From Sorex araneus (taxonomy: Eukaryota; Chordata; Mammalia; Eulipotyphla; Soricidae): DNA of 64,000 nucleotides. Positions 1 to 13,200 of the stretch are shown piece after piece; the stretch's first letter is position 1, and each line of letters begins with the position of its first letter. Under the pieces are notes generated by a model that saw only the letters and a list, made by a program, of their open reading frames with translations, was not told the DNA's origin and made no database searches. The stretch covers positions 120,259,678-120,323,677 of the forward strand of contig NC_073307.1 of the NCBI RefSeq assembly GCF_027595985.1. Direction: 5' to 3'. Both the position numbers and the translations under genes were made by a program.

Positions 1-143
1 GTGTGGGGGAGGGGGTGGCACATCCAACGATGTTCAGGGATCATTCCTGGGGGTGCTCAAGGGTCCCTATGGGATTCCCAGGATCAAACCACGGTCGGTA
101 GTGTGCAAGGCTACACCCTGACCACTGTGCTATTCTCCGGCCT
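1..143 (-). repeat. SINE-A, cut by the window edge
   Basis: Ends with the reverse complement of the SINE head (CTGTGCTATTCTCCGGCC). The tail side lies outside the window. Confidence 0.75.
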
Positions 144-204
144 CAGACACCAAACTTTTTCAAGAGCAACTTTTTGGAGATGGATAGTGTGTGAATTGAG
201 GCCA

Positions 205-237
205 TACCCAGCAGCGCTCAGGGATTACTCATGCCAT
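205..237 (-). repeat. SINE-A fragment
   Basis: About 30 bp matching the tail-proximal body (CCCAGCAGCGCTCAGGGATTACTC), the rest missing. Confidence 0.4.
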
Positions 238-312
238 GACCACATCCTTTAAACAAGTCAATGTCTGGAGCTACTCCCATTCTGTGGCTGCTTAGTAAAA
301 ACTGATAATCCC

Positions 313-479
313 AGGGGCCGCAGCAGTGAGAAGGACACTTGTCTGGGGTGTGGCTGACCTGGATTTGATCCCTGGCAACCCCATATGGTCCCCCGAGACC
401 ACCAATAGTGACTTCTGAGGGCAGAGCCAGGAAAAAGCCTTGGCATGGGTGGCGGTTGTGGCCCCCAAACCAAAACAAC
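313..479 (+). repeat. SINE-A, diverged
   Basis: Head replaced by GGGGCCGCAGCAGTGAG; body from GTGGCTGACCTGG to GTGGCCCCC is clear. Confidence 0.7.
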
Positions 480-691
480 ATCCACAAAATTGTTATTATC
501 CAGAGGTACATCCTAAAGGGCAAAAATAATTTGCTGTGTCTGCTAAACTGTAAATGGCTCTATGCATGAAATTAACTGCTTTTTTAATGGTAAGAAATGA
601 ATTCTAAACCATAAGCAGATTTTATAATTTCTAAATCTAGGATACTAGCATCTTACATTTAATCTTGATGTGATGCAGTTATGTGCTTACA

Positions 692-697
692 TTTATT
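692..697 (-). terminator. Candidate distal poly(A) signal
   Basis: AATAAA on the minus strand, the last such signal before the SINE cluster at 1-479. It would give the longest possible SPTY2D1 transcript. Use cannot be told from sequence. Confidence 0.2.
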
Positions 698-1274
698 GAC
701 TGGCTGGCTATACTCACTTTCCTCCCATATTTCCCTATGAACTTCTCTTCCCAGCACTATTTTTATTTTTAGTTAGAAGATGAAAACCATGATTTTCTTG
801 ACAAAAGCAACAGAGTTTTACACATTGTCTCCAGCTCCCTGAATATATCACATTGTTCTCATCAGTTCTCTCGGCTGGAGGTGGGACAGAGGCCAAGCAT
901 CACTATGTGTCCTGAGCAGACATGAATGTGTGTGGAGAATGAACAGAGCTGAGAGATGCTTAGGGTGGCAAATGCTCTCAAAAGGGGTTTTAAGCTGGCT
1001 GATGAGATAAGGAGTATCTTTGGTAAATAAATGTAAACCACTGAAAATACCAGTAAAATATGTTTAATGCCTACAATATTTTTATACATAAATTGTAAAA
1101 GTTTTACCGGTATATTGCAAAAGTAGATTCTCTTGCAGGTCAACAGCACCAGAAAACAAGCTATGTAAAAAAAATGTTCTTTAATTGATTTGTCCATTAT
1201 GTGAAAGACACGAATTATAACTTCAAAAAAAAAATCTATATTCCACTCTTAATCATACACTAAACACCTGAATA

Positions 1275-1280
1275 TTTATT
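1275..1280 (-). terminator. SPTY2D1: Candidate SPTY2D1 poly(A) signal
   Basis: AATAAA on the minus strand about 2.9 kb past the stop codon. A second copy lies 86 bp upstream at 1361-1366. Confidence 0.35.
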
Positions 1281-2833
1281 TCATCACATCCACTCACAAA
1301 ATAAATAGTAGTCTAACATATTCGGCACATTGAAAATAAAACAACCAGTTTCTCCATATATTTATTCTCTTTCCAAACATGTTTTGGTCTCCTGCTATAT
1401 CTCAGAAATGTACTAATAGCTGCTTTTAAGTTATAACATACAAAACAGTAATTCATTTCTTGGAGAAAATCTTGGGCATTACATTTTAAATAAAAATGAA
1501 ATTCCAAGTTCCCACAGACTTTCTTTTTGTTAAGTCTTTGAATCTCCTCATGGCACACATGTAAGGTTGCCTGTGACATGTGGTACCCTGACCTCCAAGT
1601 GGACATATATTGCATTTACATTTTAGAGAAAATACAAAGACACGTTCTGAAAGTAGCCTTAAAAGCCCCTTGCTTTGACACAGTAACATCAAAAGTAAGT
1701 GGGACAGTGCAATCAGAGCCATGAGTTTTATGAAAACTACTTTCCTTTTACATCATCTGTTAGGAGAAAGGTGCAACCATGATCATGTAACATTACAATC
1801 ATGAAATAACATTACTACATTCCTGAATTAATATTACCCCAATAAAAGGCACATTTTTCAAATATCGAATTAATAACATCTGAAAATCAAGAGGATACAT
1901 TAAAAATTAAGCACTTAATTTGTAAACCTTGATAAAAGATTCTAGTTCAGTTTCTTGAAAAGTTTGTGAGCTTTTAGTAAGAGTCGTCAGGAATTGCAGG
2001 ACAAGGTAGGTGGAAGACAGGATTCAGAAACAAGGCCAAGTTTAAAAGACTCCAAACTTTCTAAAATGAGCATCAGAAATACCAGTTCATAATGTTGATG
2101 GTGAAAAAGATAAAAACCAACACCTCTGTTATAGAAGAAATGCACTCAGAAGTGAGAGAGTTAAGGACACATCCTGACTCTTCCTACCAAAGTTGGGATA
2201 TTAGCACAAAGGTGCTTCTCTGTACAAATAACTGCATTGAGTAAAGTGCTAGAAAATTTTAAGCCACCAGAAACCTTTCAGCTGTGTCAAGCACTTGATT
2301 GTAATTAAGAGTCTAAGTAGTGGAAAGAAAACCACTTCCAAGAAAATAAATCTGGGAGAAGAAAAATAAAAGCACATAAGTGATGGCAAAGGGAATAGTT
2401 CCAAACCTTCACAGTACATGACACTGCTTTAAAATCAATTACAGTGAAGCTATTTGAGATGAGGAGTAAGATATTTTGCCACCAATGTAACAGTTTTCTG
2501 AAGCATCAGGGTACTGTTCCTAGTGATGGAAGACCCCTTTCCTACAGGATTCATCTTCAGAATTAAATCCCTGCACATAAAGTTTGAAATACAATTCAAA
2601 ATGATCCACTCTGGGTCACAAAGTCATCCCACTAAAAAGAAACTAATCTATATCAAATAGGAATAAATAAGACTGGGTAAAAAGGAACATACAAAACTTT
2701 TGGATGTGTTGAAGAGCTTAGGATTCTTTGTAGGAAAATCTCTCCTACTTCCTACTCCCCACCGTCCAATGGCTTAATATCCACAATGTTTATTGTGGAA
2801 TTGATAAGCTTATTTTCTACTGTCCCCAACCCG

Positions 2834-2901
2834 CTATATATATATATATATATATGTGTATGTATATACATATATACATACACACACACATATATATATA
2901 A
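2834..2901. repeat. Compound (TA)n/(TG)n/(CA)n microsatellite in the 3' UTR
   Basis: Runs of TA, then GTATGTATATACATATAT, then CA and TA again. It can fold on itself and lies inside the presumed SPTY2D1 3' UTR, so length variation would alter the transcript. Confidence 0.9.
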
Positions 2902-4167
2902 TCATCAAGGACAAATACTCTCTAGCATCGTATCTCATTTTCTGCTGCCTTTGAGACTTCTCCCCAGCCAGATCTAGGGGTCAGTCTGATTGAATTGTTT
3001 GGCCTTGCGGCTTAAGAAATATCAAGCCGATAGATCTAAAGGTAAGAATTAAGAAAGACCCACAACCATCAGAATGGGGAACCTTCTTTTCTACCTAGGA
3101 GAAAAAAATCTCTTCACAGTGCATAGTTTGAAATAAAAGTGCAATATGGGCAAAAAGAGAAGTTGGTGCTCTTGATATGCATTAATTTAGTTTTTGGTTT
3201 CTGCCATTAATTAATTGTTAAGGAATTTAAGATGCAAAGTCATTAACAGCAAGAGGTACAGGGACACTTTGTATTCCAAAATATCTTTATAATGGAGAAG
3301 GGGAATGGGAAGGAGGGGAGTCTCACATGTCACTTTTTAAACTAGTAAGCTTCCAAATGTAATGTTTGAATAAAATATTCTTCCTTCAATATAAAAATGA
3401 TTTTTTAGATAAAAACCAGCACAGTGACCTTGTCCATTTTACATTAAAGTCAACACAACAGTAAATGGATAATCTGAAAGGAAAACTTGGAAAAGAATAT
3501 TCTTGTAGTAAATGACATAACTTGTATTTTAATATGGGACAATTATCCTTAATTGCTTAATCACCTAAAATCAGTAAGAATGCTCAGCATCCAATCCATG
3601 AGGAACACAGAATACAATATAATTTATTCTACTTTTTTTTTCTTCAAAGTCAGACGTGACGTCCATATAATTATAAAGCCTACATTTCCAAGTTTCCAGT
3701 CCACAGATTAGAACAAGTCACTTTATTACTGCCTACATTCATGGAAGGGCCTGTTACTCCTAAGAAAAAAATAATTTGGGAGCTGGGAAGTACCCTGCTC
3801 ATTACCATCAGCAAAATTATGAAAGTCATGGGAATCTTTCATTTTCTTCCCTTTCAAAGGAAGCAAAGGAACAAAAGACTGATTAACTGGTGAGTGGCCC
3901 CACTGAGTGCATAGCTTGCCAGTATTACTGGCATCTGCGAACAATTAACTTCATAAGGGCATTCACTGGGCATTCTGTCATCTGCCTTATAGATTTCACC
4001 CTGCAAAGTACTTAAAAAATACTTTATGCTCAAATGACAGCCTGCAAATATGTGTCCTTCTTGAGTACCGAAGAATAAACCTAAAATGATAAAGGGGCTT
4101 CTTCAGTCTGGAGGCAGAACTTCTTTGCAGCAGAGTATCTCTACAATTTCATAAAATAAAGTCTCAT

Positions 4168-4261
4168 CTAACGCTTCTTCAGCTTCTTGGCCTTTCGGCG
4201 CTTCATTTCTTCTTCTTCACGTCTCATTTCCTCTAAATCCTCTTGCATACCAAGTCTTAAA
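4168..4261 (-). CDS. SPTY2D1: SPTY2D1 terminal coding exon 6 (residues 648-678) and stop
   Basis: The acceptor TTTCGACAG is followed by T TTA AGA, completing Ser-648. It encodes LRLGMQEDLEEMRREEEEMK and a basic end RRKAKKLKKR, then TAG at 4170-4168. The acidic-to-basic helix end is typical of the SPT2 domain. Confidence 0.95.
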
Positions 4262-7200
4262 CTGTCGAAAGAAAAAAGGTATTTGCAAATTCATATGAAA
4301 TCACCACTCTCTTTAAAAAGAATCAAATTTTAACCAGGTGCTCAATGGAATGTGCTGATGCAGTCAAAATGTCCCAGGGTTCTACCATTGAAAATAGACT
4401 AGTAATAATTTTGTTTGGGGGCCAATCCTGTATGCTCAGGGACACTCCTGGTAGTGCTCCAGGGAGCGTATGCGGTGCTGGGGATTGAACCAAGGTCAGC
4501 CACGTGCAAGGCAAGCCCCTACTAGGAATACTTTTCACTAGGAAACACAAGTAACATTAAAAAAAAAAAAAAATGATCTCATCACAAAATGTGATTTAAA
4601 GTAATAAAATAGTCTTTCTAACTGCTTTTTAAAAAACAGAGACAGGGGCTGGAGCGATAGCACAGCGGGTAGGGCGTTTGCCTTGCACGTGGCCGACCTG
4701 GGTTCTAATCCCAGCATCCCATATGGTCCCCTGAGCACCGCCAGGGGTGTGACCCAAAAACCAAAAAAAAAAAAAAAAAATAAAATAAAATAAAAAATAG
4801 AGACAGTTGTTTTTTTTTGTTTGTTTGTTTGTTTTTTAGGTCACACCAGGCAATGCACAGGGGTCACTCCTGGCTCTGCACTCAGGAATTACCCCTGGCG
4901 CTGCTCAAGGGACCATATGGGATGCTGGGAATCGAACCCGGGTCAGCAAGGCAAACGCCCTACCCACTGTGCTATCGATCCAGCCCCCAAAATAGAGACA
5001 GTTGTAAGGCCAGATAAATAGAACAGCAATCAGGACACTTGCCTTGCACGCAGCTGACCCAGGTTCTAACCCCGGCATTCTATATGGCTCCCAAGCACCA
5101 CCAGGAGTGATTCTTGAGTGCAGAGCCAGGAGTAATCCCTGAACATCACCATCCCAAAAAACAAAAACTGATGCTTATTCAGTAAACATTCTATTAAATT
5201 TCCTAAGACATACATTTTACTTAGAGAAGACAAGAGGCTTAATGTTCTGGGTTGAGACTGAGGCAAACTTGTTTCATTAAGTTAACAGCCTTAACAGTAG
5301 TCAACAGTGACACTACGCAGAAATGATTTGTTTCTTATCAAGCAGACAAAACAGGAATCACACAGGATTTCACATCCTCTGCTGTGCAGTCCCTTAGCAA
5401 CATGTCTAAGACTGGGCAATGTGTGATGTGGAAAGAGAATTCAGGATGAGGAAAGAAAGGACCGTGCTACAGCAGGATCCCGGGACGCCACCTGCATTCA
5501 CTGTCTTCTACAGGGGTGAAGCCTGGCCCTAGGCAGCTCGCACACTTCATCTTCATCCTCTAATGCCTCCGCGAGGAAAAAATACAATTTTATTTTACAA
5601 ATGAGAAAGCACTTATAAAGACTAAGGAATTTGTCTAAGCCCTACAAAGTGAGCAGGATTAGAATTCAGAGCTCTGTGGTTCAGTCTTTGCTCCCAAAGG
5701 GGGAACTGAAGCAGTAAACGGAAGAATCTTTGGAGGGCCCTGCACAATAGCTTACCTCTTTGCTTCTTCCTTCTGCTGCTCTTTCCAACTACTTTCCATG
5801 TAACGTAAGGCATAATCACTTTCATCTTTGTACCTATTAAGAGGAAATAAATGTTAAACTTAAATATTTTCTAAAGAATCTACATTCTGCGTTTTTTGCT
5901 TTTTCTTTCTTTTTTTTTGATGGGGGGTGTCACACCTGGTGTTGCTCAAGCCTTACTCCTGGCTCTGCGCTCAGGGATCACTCCTGGTAGTGCTCAGGAC
6001 CATACACTATGCAGGGAACAAATCAGGGTTGGCCATGTGCAATACCTTAATCCTGTGTACTATCTCTCCAGGCCCAAGGGTCACTGCTTTTTACACCAAA
6101 GAAAAACAGGTGTCAGATCGAACTATCTTTCAACTTACGCATGGATTTCTGACTTCAAAATCTATTTTCTACAACAAGCTGCTTCACTGTCATTAAAAAT
6201 ACATCTAGGGGCCGGAGCGATAGCACAGCGGGTAGGGCGTTTGCCTTGCACTCGGCCGACCCGGGTTCGAGCCCCGGCATCCCATATGGTCCCCCAAGCA
6301 CCGCCAGGAGTAATTCCTGAATGCAAAGCCAGGAGTAACCCCTGAGCATCGCTGGGTGTGACCCAAAAAGCAAAAAAAAAAAAAGAAAAAAGAAAAAAAC
6401 ATCTAATAGGACTGGGAAATAGCACAGCATCCAGGGCACATGCTTAGTATACACTTACCTGGGTTTAATTCCTGCCATCACAGGGTTTGAGCTGTATCAT
6501 ACCCTCAAGCTCCTGCATTAAACTGTCAGGCCAGGTGATCAGAAATCTCTGCTGGAGCCCCGGGATCTTCTGACCACTGCATGGAGACCTCCCACATTTC
6601 CCTCCCCTGCTACCAAAAAACCCCACCTTCTTACAAGGATATCAATTTTTTTTGGGGGTCACATCCAGCAGTGCTCATGGATTACTCCTGGAGAGCCCTC
6701 AGGAGCTACATGGTGCCAGGGATCAAACCAGGTGAGCTGTGAGCAACGCAAGCTCCCTACCCTCTACTCTCTCTCCAGCCCTGCAGGATGACAATTTAAA
6801 AGGGGTTTTGGCCCTTGCGCAAGTAATTACATAAGCATTCTGATTACAATCTTGATATTCAAGTACCTAAATCTAAAATATTCACCAGAGTGAATAATTC
6901 CTTAATTAAGAACTACATTTAGGGACGGAAGCTATGACAGAGCAGGTAGGACACACACTTTGATTATGGCTGACCCAGATTTGGTCCCTGACATGGAAAA
7001 TGTCCCCCAAGTCTACCATGAGTGACCCAAGAGCAGAGTAAGCTTTAAGCACTACTAGGTGTGACCCAGAAAGCAAACAACAAAAGAACTACATTAATGT
7101 GTAGTCTAGTAATCTTTATCAACATAAATTATGCAAAATAAAATGTCATTTATATAAATCTTATTTAGCCTTACTTTTTCCGGTCATAGCCAAAGATTTC

Positions 7201-10200
7201 TCGAATGTGCTTGGATATGTCTTCCTGAGGTTCTCCTTCATCTTCGATAAAATCTTCCATTTCAGAGTCATATTCCTCCTCCTCTTCATCCTCTTCATAA
7301 TCTCGTTGCCGTTTATAACCACTAGGGAAAGGCAGTCTTTGAGGACCTACCAGAAAAGCCATGATTTATATAAGCATTTAAAAAACAGATACACATAGAG
7401 TGCCACAACAAAGTTCTATGTAAACAGACTCGGAGAACTCATTAACCTCAAAAAAATAGAGCCAAAAAGCTGGCCCAGAGCATAGGGCCATAACTACACC
7501 ATTCCTACTGTTTCATGATTTACTAGAACTATTATGTTTTCAAACTTGTGATTCTCATTCTTCTGGATTTAAAAGACTAATACAGCTTCCTTTGAAATAA
7601 TATAAGATGATGTAAGATCACAAACTTAATTTCTACCAAAAGAACAAAGGTAACAATTCAACATCTATCATTACCACAATCTGTTTTTTTTTTGGCTTTT
7701 TTTTAAGGGTTCATACCTGCCGATGCTCAGGGGTTACTCCTGACTGTGCTGGATCAAACCAGGTCGGCTGCATGCAAGGCAAACACTCTACCTGCTGTAC
7801 TATCGATCTGGCCCCTAACTAATTTTTTTAACAGTTCATCAGAGCAGGAAGAATCTGAATTTTAGATCTCTTTTCAAACTGAGTACATGGACTTAGGAAA
7901 AACTCACTGAAGCACTCTACTTTTGTAATCTTACCAAATGGCAGATTAAAAACTTGGCAAAGGAGGCCCAAAAAGATAGTACAACAGATACTTGCCTTGC
8001 ACAGGGCCAACCTGGTGCATATGCAGTTTGATCCCCCGCATCACCAAGAGTGACCCCTGAGCACAGCTACAGGTGTGTTCCCCCAACCCCCCAGAAAAAA
8101 TTTTTTAATGAAACTAAACCTTTGCAAAAGACAGTCTCTGAACAATAGACAAACGTGGTAACAACACTTTTTAGCCCTTTACAATCCCGTTGTTTTTTTT
8201 CCTGTTCCTTGTGCAGTTCCTGTGCCTGAGACAGCAGGGTCACAGGCAGGAAAACCCTGCCAAGGGCTTACTTTACGCCTTTCTTGACACCACATTCACT
8301 AGCTTCCAAAGTAAATGGGCAACACAAAGGCGGCAACCCTGTTTTATAGTTGCTTTTAATATGCACAACTAATCTCCTTCGCTTGGTTTCTCAACTTGAG
8401 CACTGCTGACATTTCGGGCTGATATTTCTTTGCCTTGCGGAAACTGTTCTATATTGCAGGGCAATACATTCAGTATTGTAGGACAGCTATAGAGAGTATA
8501 GGGGTTAGGACACTCACTTTGCATGCAGCTGACCCCAGTTTGATATTGAACTACCCATGGTCTCTGGAGCACTAAGTACTTTCAGGTGTGAGACCCCAAA
8601 ACAAAACAAAATAACAACCAAACACAAAAATAAGGCCAGAGCGATAGTACAGTGGGTGGGGTGATTGTCTTGCATGTGCCTGACCCTGGTTCTATCCCCG
8701 ACACCCCTATGGTACCCATGAGGAGTGATTCTTAAGCACAGAGCCAGGAGTAATGTCCTGATTATTGCTGGGTAGTATTGCCTGGAAAAAAAAAAAAAAA
8801 AACAACTAACTAACCATAAACTCCAAGTCCAGAGAGCGAGCTCAGGAGGGCCAGAGAGATAATACAGCAGGTAAGGTGCTAGCCGGCCCAGGTTTAACTC
8901 AGCACTCCCTATGGTTCCCCAAGCTCACCAGGAGTGATCTGAGCATAAAGCCAGGAATAAGCCCTGAACACCAAGTGTGGCCCCCAAACAAAAAACCCAG
9001 CGAGAAAAAGCCTGGAGTCCCAGGTTGAATCCCCAGTACCCCAATGTACCTTAAGCACCACTAAGTGTTAAAGAAAAGTATATGAAAATTCCAGACACAG
9101 ATGTGTGCTGGGGATCAAAACTGTCCTTAAGCATCAGGAGGGCTGGTCGATGGTAGGGAGCTTACCACAAAAGATGTGTGTTGGGGGGAGGGCAGGGAGG
9201 CAGGGAGTGTGGTTAGGACAAAGAAGAGACTACTACGACAATGATATTTGGAAATGATCACCTTTCAGTAAGTGTTGCAAACCACAGTGTCTAAAAGGAA
9301 AAGGGGGGGAGGGAGATAAAAGAAGGAGGGAGGGAGGAGAAGGGGATGGGGGAGGGGCAGGAGAAGGAGAGGGAGAGAGGGAGATGTGTGTGCCGTAGAG
9401 CGAGATGGGAGGGGAAGGATGGGACATTGGTGGCAGAAAATGTACACTAGTGAAGGGATGCATTTTTGAACATAGTATGGCTGAAAATCACAAACAACTT
9501 TGTAACTATCTCACAGTGATTAAAAAAATAGTAATAATAAATAATTGTTTTGGGAAAAAGATCAAACCAAAATTGTCTTTCAGTGCCAAGTACATGGCTC
9601 AGTGGGAAAGTACAAGCTTGGTTTTATTTCCAGCAGCTAAACAAAACAAAACTGTCTTTGACTGAAAATCAATGTTGTAGCCTAACAAGTTTTAACAAAT
9701 GCTTATTATCATGAAAGAATGATGAGCTGGCAGCTAGTAGGTGCTACCAAGGACATATGAAATGGTTTCTAGCACATAGTAGGTACTTAATAAATGTATC
9801 TAAAGACTATAACTTTATGAAGCTTCTCCAATCCCTGAACACAGGTTTCAGTCCTCATAAAAATGTTACGATGAATTCATCCATGGAATTATGTAAGGAA
9901 TATAAGGAATTATTTATGGTAGTATATATAAGACAAGACTTTCATCCTGTCTCACAAGTTATAAAACCATGTTTACTGTACATTGAGACACTGAGCTAAA
10001 CACAGAGGGTCCTGGGCAAGTAACTTCCTATTTTCCAAACTGCTGATCAAGAAACTCTCAGGTCTAATACACAAAACATCAGCATTCTATTAAAAGGCCA
10101 TTAAAGGCATTAAGAGATGAGAAAAAGAGACAGTATGTATAGACAATACTCAGAATTCTAACACTGAAATCTGTGATGACATAAATGAGCCTTGAAGGGA

Positions 10201-13200
10201 TTCTATTAAGTAAATTAAGTCAGATGAAGACATACATATCATACAATATCATTCCATTCATATATGGAAGAAAAAGAATAGACTGGGCAGGGGAGTTGGG
10301 GGTGGGTATGGGTGTGTACTTAAGGACACTGGTGAAGGGAAGGGGACACTGGTGGTAGGTGTGGTGATGTAGCCATGAAACTGTCATTAACCGTTATTCA
10401 TTACATTCACCTCAATAAAAAAAATGGGTAGAAAAAAATAGAACAAAACACAAAAAATAAACTCAAAACTTTAAGATTCTGACAACAGGATGGTAGTTTC
10501 CTCAGGGAAACAGAAGAGGGGAAGGGAAAATGGGTAGAGGATCAACTGTTTAATGTTTGAAGAAAACTAGATTTTGGTGATAATCATATATAATGTTAAA
10601 TTACAAAGTGGTACACCTCAAAGTCAAAAAAATTCTTTGAAAGGTACATAAGAGGTGGCAGGGTTTCTGGTTATATAAAACAAAGATTTCTAATTTTCTT
10701 GATAAATACATTCTTAGAGGCAATTTTACCTTGGGCAGATCTATAGCCTGCAAGTGAAGGCTTCATTCCATTCATCTGTCCATTGCTGGACCGGCTAATT
10801 ATATTCTTAGAAGAAATTGTTTCTGAAACAACAGTGCACTTGGGCTTTGGGGCAGGACCTGAATTACTAAGTGTTCGCCCAGGTCCTGAGCTGTTCATTG
10901 GTCTTCCAGGGCCTGAAATGCCAACAGTCCGTCCAGCTGCAACTAAGCCACTGACTGACCGCCCAGGGCCACTGACAGACCGCCCAGGGCCGGCCGTACC
11001 ACTCACTGGTCGCCGAAGATCATGTGGACTGCTCATGGGCCGCCCAGGGCCTCCAGAACTGCCCATACATTTCCCAGAACCACCTGAGCCAGTGACGGGC
11101 CGCCCAGGGCCACTTGAGCTGCCTGCAGGTCGTCCAGGGCCAGGTGTAGGCCTGACTGTCCGTCCAGCAGGACTGAAATCACTGGCTGGCCTCTTGGTCC
11201 CAATGACTGGTCGCTCAGGACCTGAACTAGAGATGCCATTCTGGCGTTTGGGCATGGGTCCAGAATTAGCAATGGGCCGACCGGTTCCTGTGCTGGGACG
11301 CCCAGGGACCAAACTGGAGCCACTGCCTGGTTGCCTGACACCTGGACTCTTAGTCTTACTGGGTGGCGTGACCATGGACGCAGGTCGGGAATGGCTAGGT
11401 TGGGGTGGAGGTTTTTTGGCTTTGTGCTCAGTAGCAGATTTCTGAGTCCCTTTAGCAGACATCTTTGGGACACTTGGTGAATTGGTGCTAGAGTGGGGCT
11501 TCCCGGCCCCGTTGAAAACAGTTCTGTCATGGCCTTCACGAAGTAAACGTTGGGAACAACTGCCAGAACCTACTTTGGTCCTCTCTCCTGAAATGGATCT
11601 GGATGAAGGTTTTTCATGGACTGTGTTGAGTCTGGGTTTCTTCTCAGCAGGAGGAAGGGGTCCACCCTTGGAAGAAGGGTGCTTGTCCCCAGAAGCTCTG
11701 CTAAGCTTTGTGCCCACACCTTCTCTCTGAGAGGGGGCCTTTTTGGTTGGAGGTAGTCTTGCATCTGTCTCAGGCTTCTTTTTCCTCTGCTTTCGTTCAA
11801 GGAATTCTCGTTCCCTAAGTTCTTCTGCTGTCATGGGCCGCTCTTCTATTTTCTTCACTACCTTAATCTCCACTGGCTCGTGTTGCTTTTTCTCAGCCAG
11901 CCTGAGGAGGTCTGTGAAGTTCATGAGTGGCGGGGCACTTTTAAGGGGGACCTTTGGTTTGTTTTCAACTTTGGGAGGTTCTTGTTCTTCTTCATATTCC
12001 TGATCAGATTCTGCCTGACTGTATTCGAAGAATTCATCCACTTCTTCCATTTCATATTCCTGATCTGTCCCCTGGCTAGGATGGCTTTCTACTGCCTGTC
12101 TCTTCTTTGACTTTTCCTCCACAGGAATCCCATTGTAACCATGGAAATTATCCTTTGTCCTCTTAGCCATAGCTCTTGCTTTCTTGTCATGTTTTAACTC
12201 AATTCGCTTTTTCACTAGTTCTTCTTTTCTCCTTTTCTCCTCTAAGGCTAAAAGGAACAAATGACATATTTCAATTTTTCTAGAATTACAACAACACACT
12301 CATCTTACGCAATCAGTAAGCTGCCAAACACAACAATATTCTAGCTACCGATCAGAGATATCTAGGAATCAAATGAGGAAGTCATTCGAACAAGCATCAG
12401 TTGAGTCACCTTTATATACGAGAGGGCTACATATGGGCTTTTCTATATGACTAAGCAGTATGAAGCTTGGTTTTTCAGCTTTAAATATAAAAAAAGTCAT
12501 GCAAAATACACCAAGTTGGGGCCACAGCAATAGTGCAATGGGTAGACTGCCTGCCTTACGTGTAGCTAACCGGAGTTCTATCCCCAATACCACAAATAAC
12601 ACCCCCTCACCCTCACCAGGCCCCCAGCACCACCAGAAGAGATCACAACAGCCAGAAGTAAGCCTTGAGTCATGCCAGGTGTGACCCTCCAAGGCCTCCC
12701 CTCCAGGTTTTAGATTATTAGTACCCAATTAGCACCTGTTAATTATAAGTCAATGAATACATTTAATAACTTTTACTGTCATTTGCCTGAAGCAGAAGCA
12801 ATTTCTAGACCTTCAGTTTTTAGAAAGTATCCCTATTTTACCTTTTTTCTAGCCAGCACTCAGTAATTTAAAAAAAATAAATTGGAAATTAAGTAGATTA
12901 AGTTTCAGAACCAAGATAAAAAAATGGAGTTCCTTTGATTGTTGAGCCATAGTAGGAAGTGTTCAAGGGCTACTACTGGCTCTGTGCGCAGGGGCCATTC
13001 CCCAGAGGGTGCTGCAGTTGGAACCCAGGACAGCCATGTGCAGGGCAAGTTCCTCACTCTCTGTACTATCTCCAGCCCCCAAATAACGGAATTCTTATTT
13101 GGGACCTATTAAGGCCACTTAGAAAATGTAATAACTATATATATATATTAAAAAAAAGAATAAAAGATAATAACCAAATGACAATATAAGAACTTAGGTA

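Larger units (their letters stand above)
1275..4167 (-). other. SPTY2D1: Probable SPTY2D1 3' UTR (3' end not fixed)
   Basis: About 2.9 kb following the stop codon, AT-rich and without any recognisable SINE, in contrast to roughly one SINE per 400-500 bp elsewhere. Poly(A) signals AATAAA on the minus strand (TTTATT on plus) occur at 3722-3727, 3623-3628, 1361-1366, 1275-1280 and 692-697. The choice of 1275 as the distal end is an inference from the expected length of the mammalian UTR and from these signals. Alternative shorter or longer ends are possible. Confidence 0.5.

Noticed and set aside
9141-9180. Y-RNA-like start (GGCTGGTCGATGGTAGGGAG)
   Set aside because: Only about 20 bp fit and no complementary 3' stem follows; more likely a SINE remnant.
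10783-11445. 220-codon plus-strand frame
   Set aside because: Exact antisense of the repetitive SPTY2D1 exon 3.
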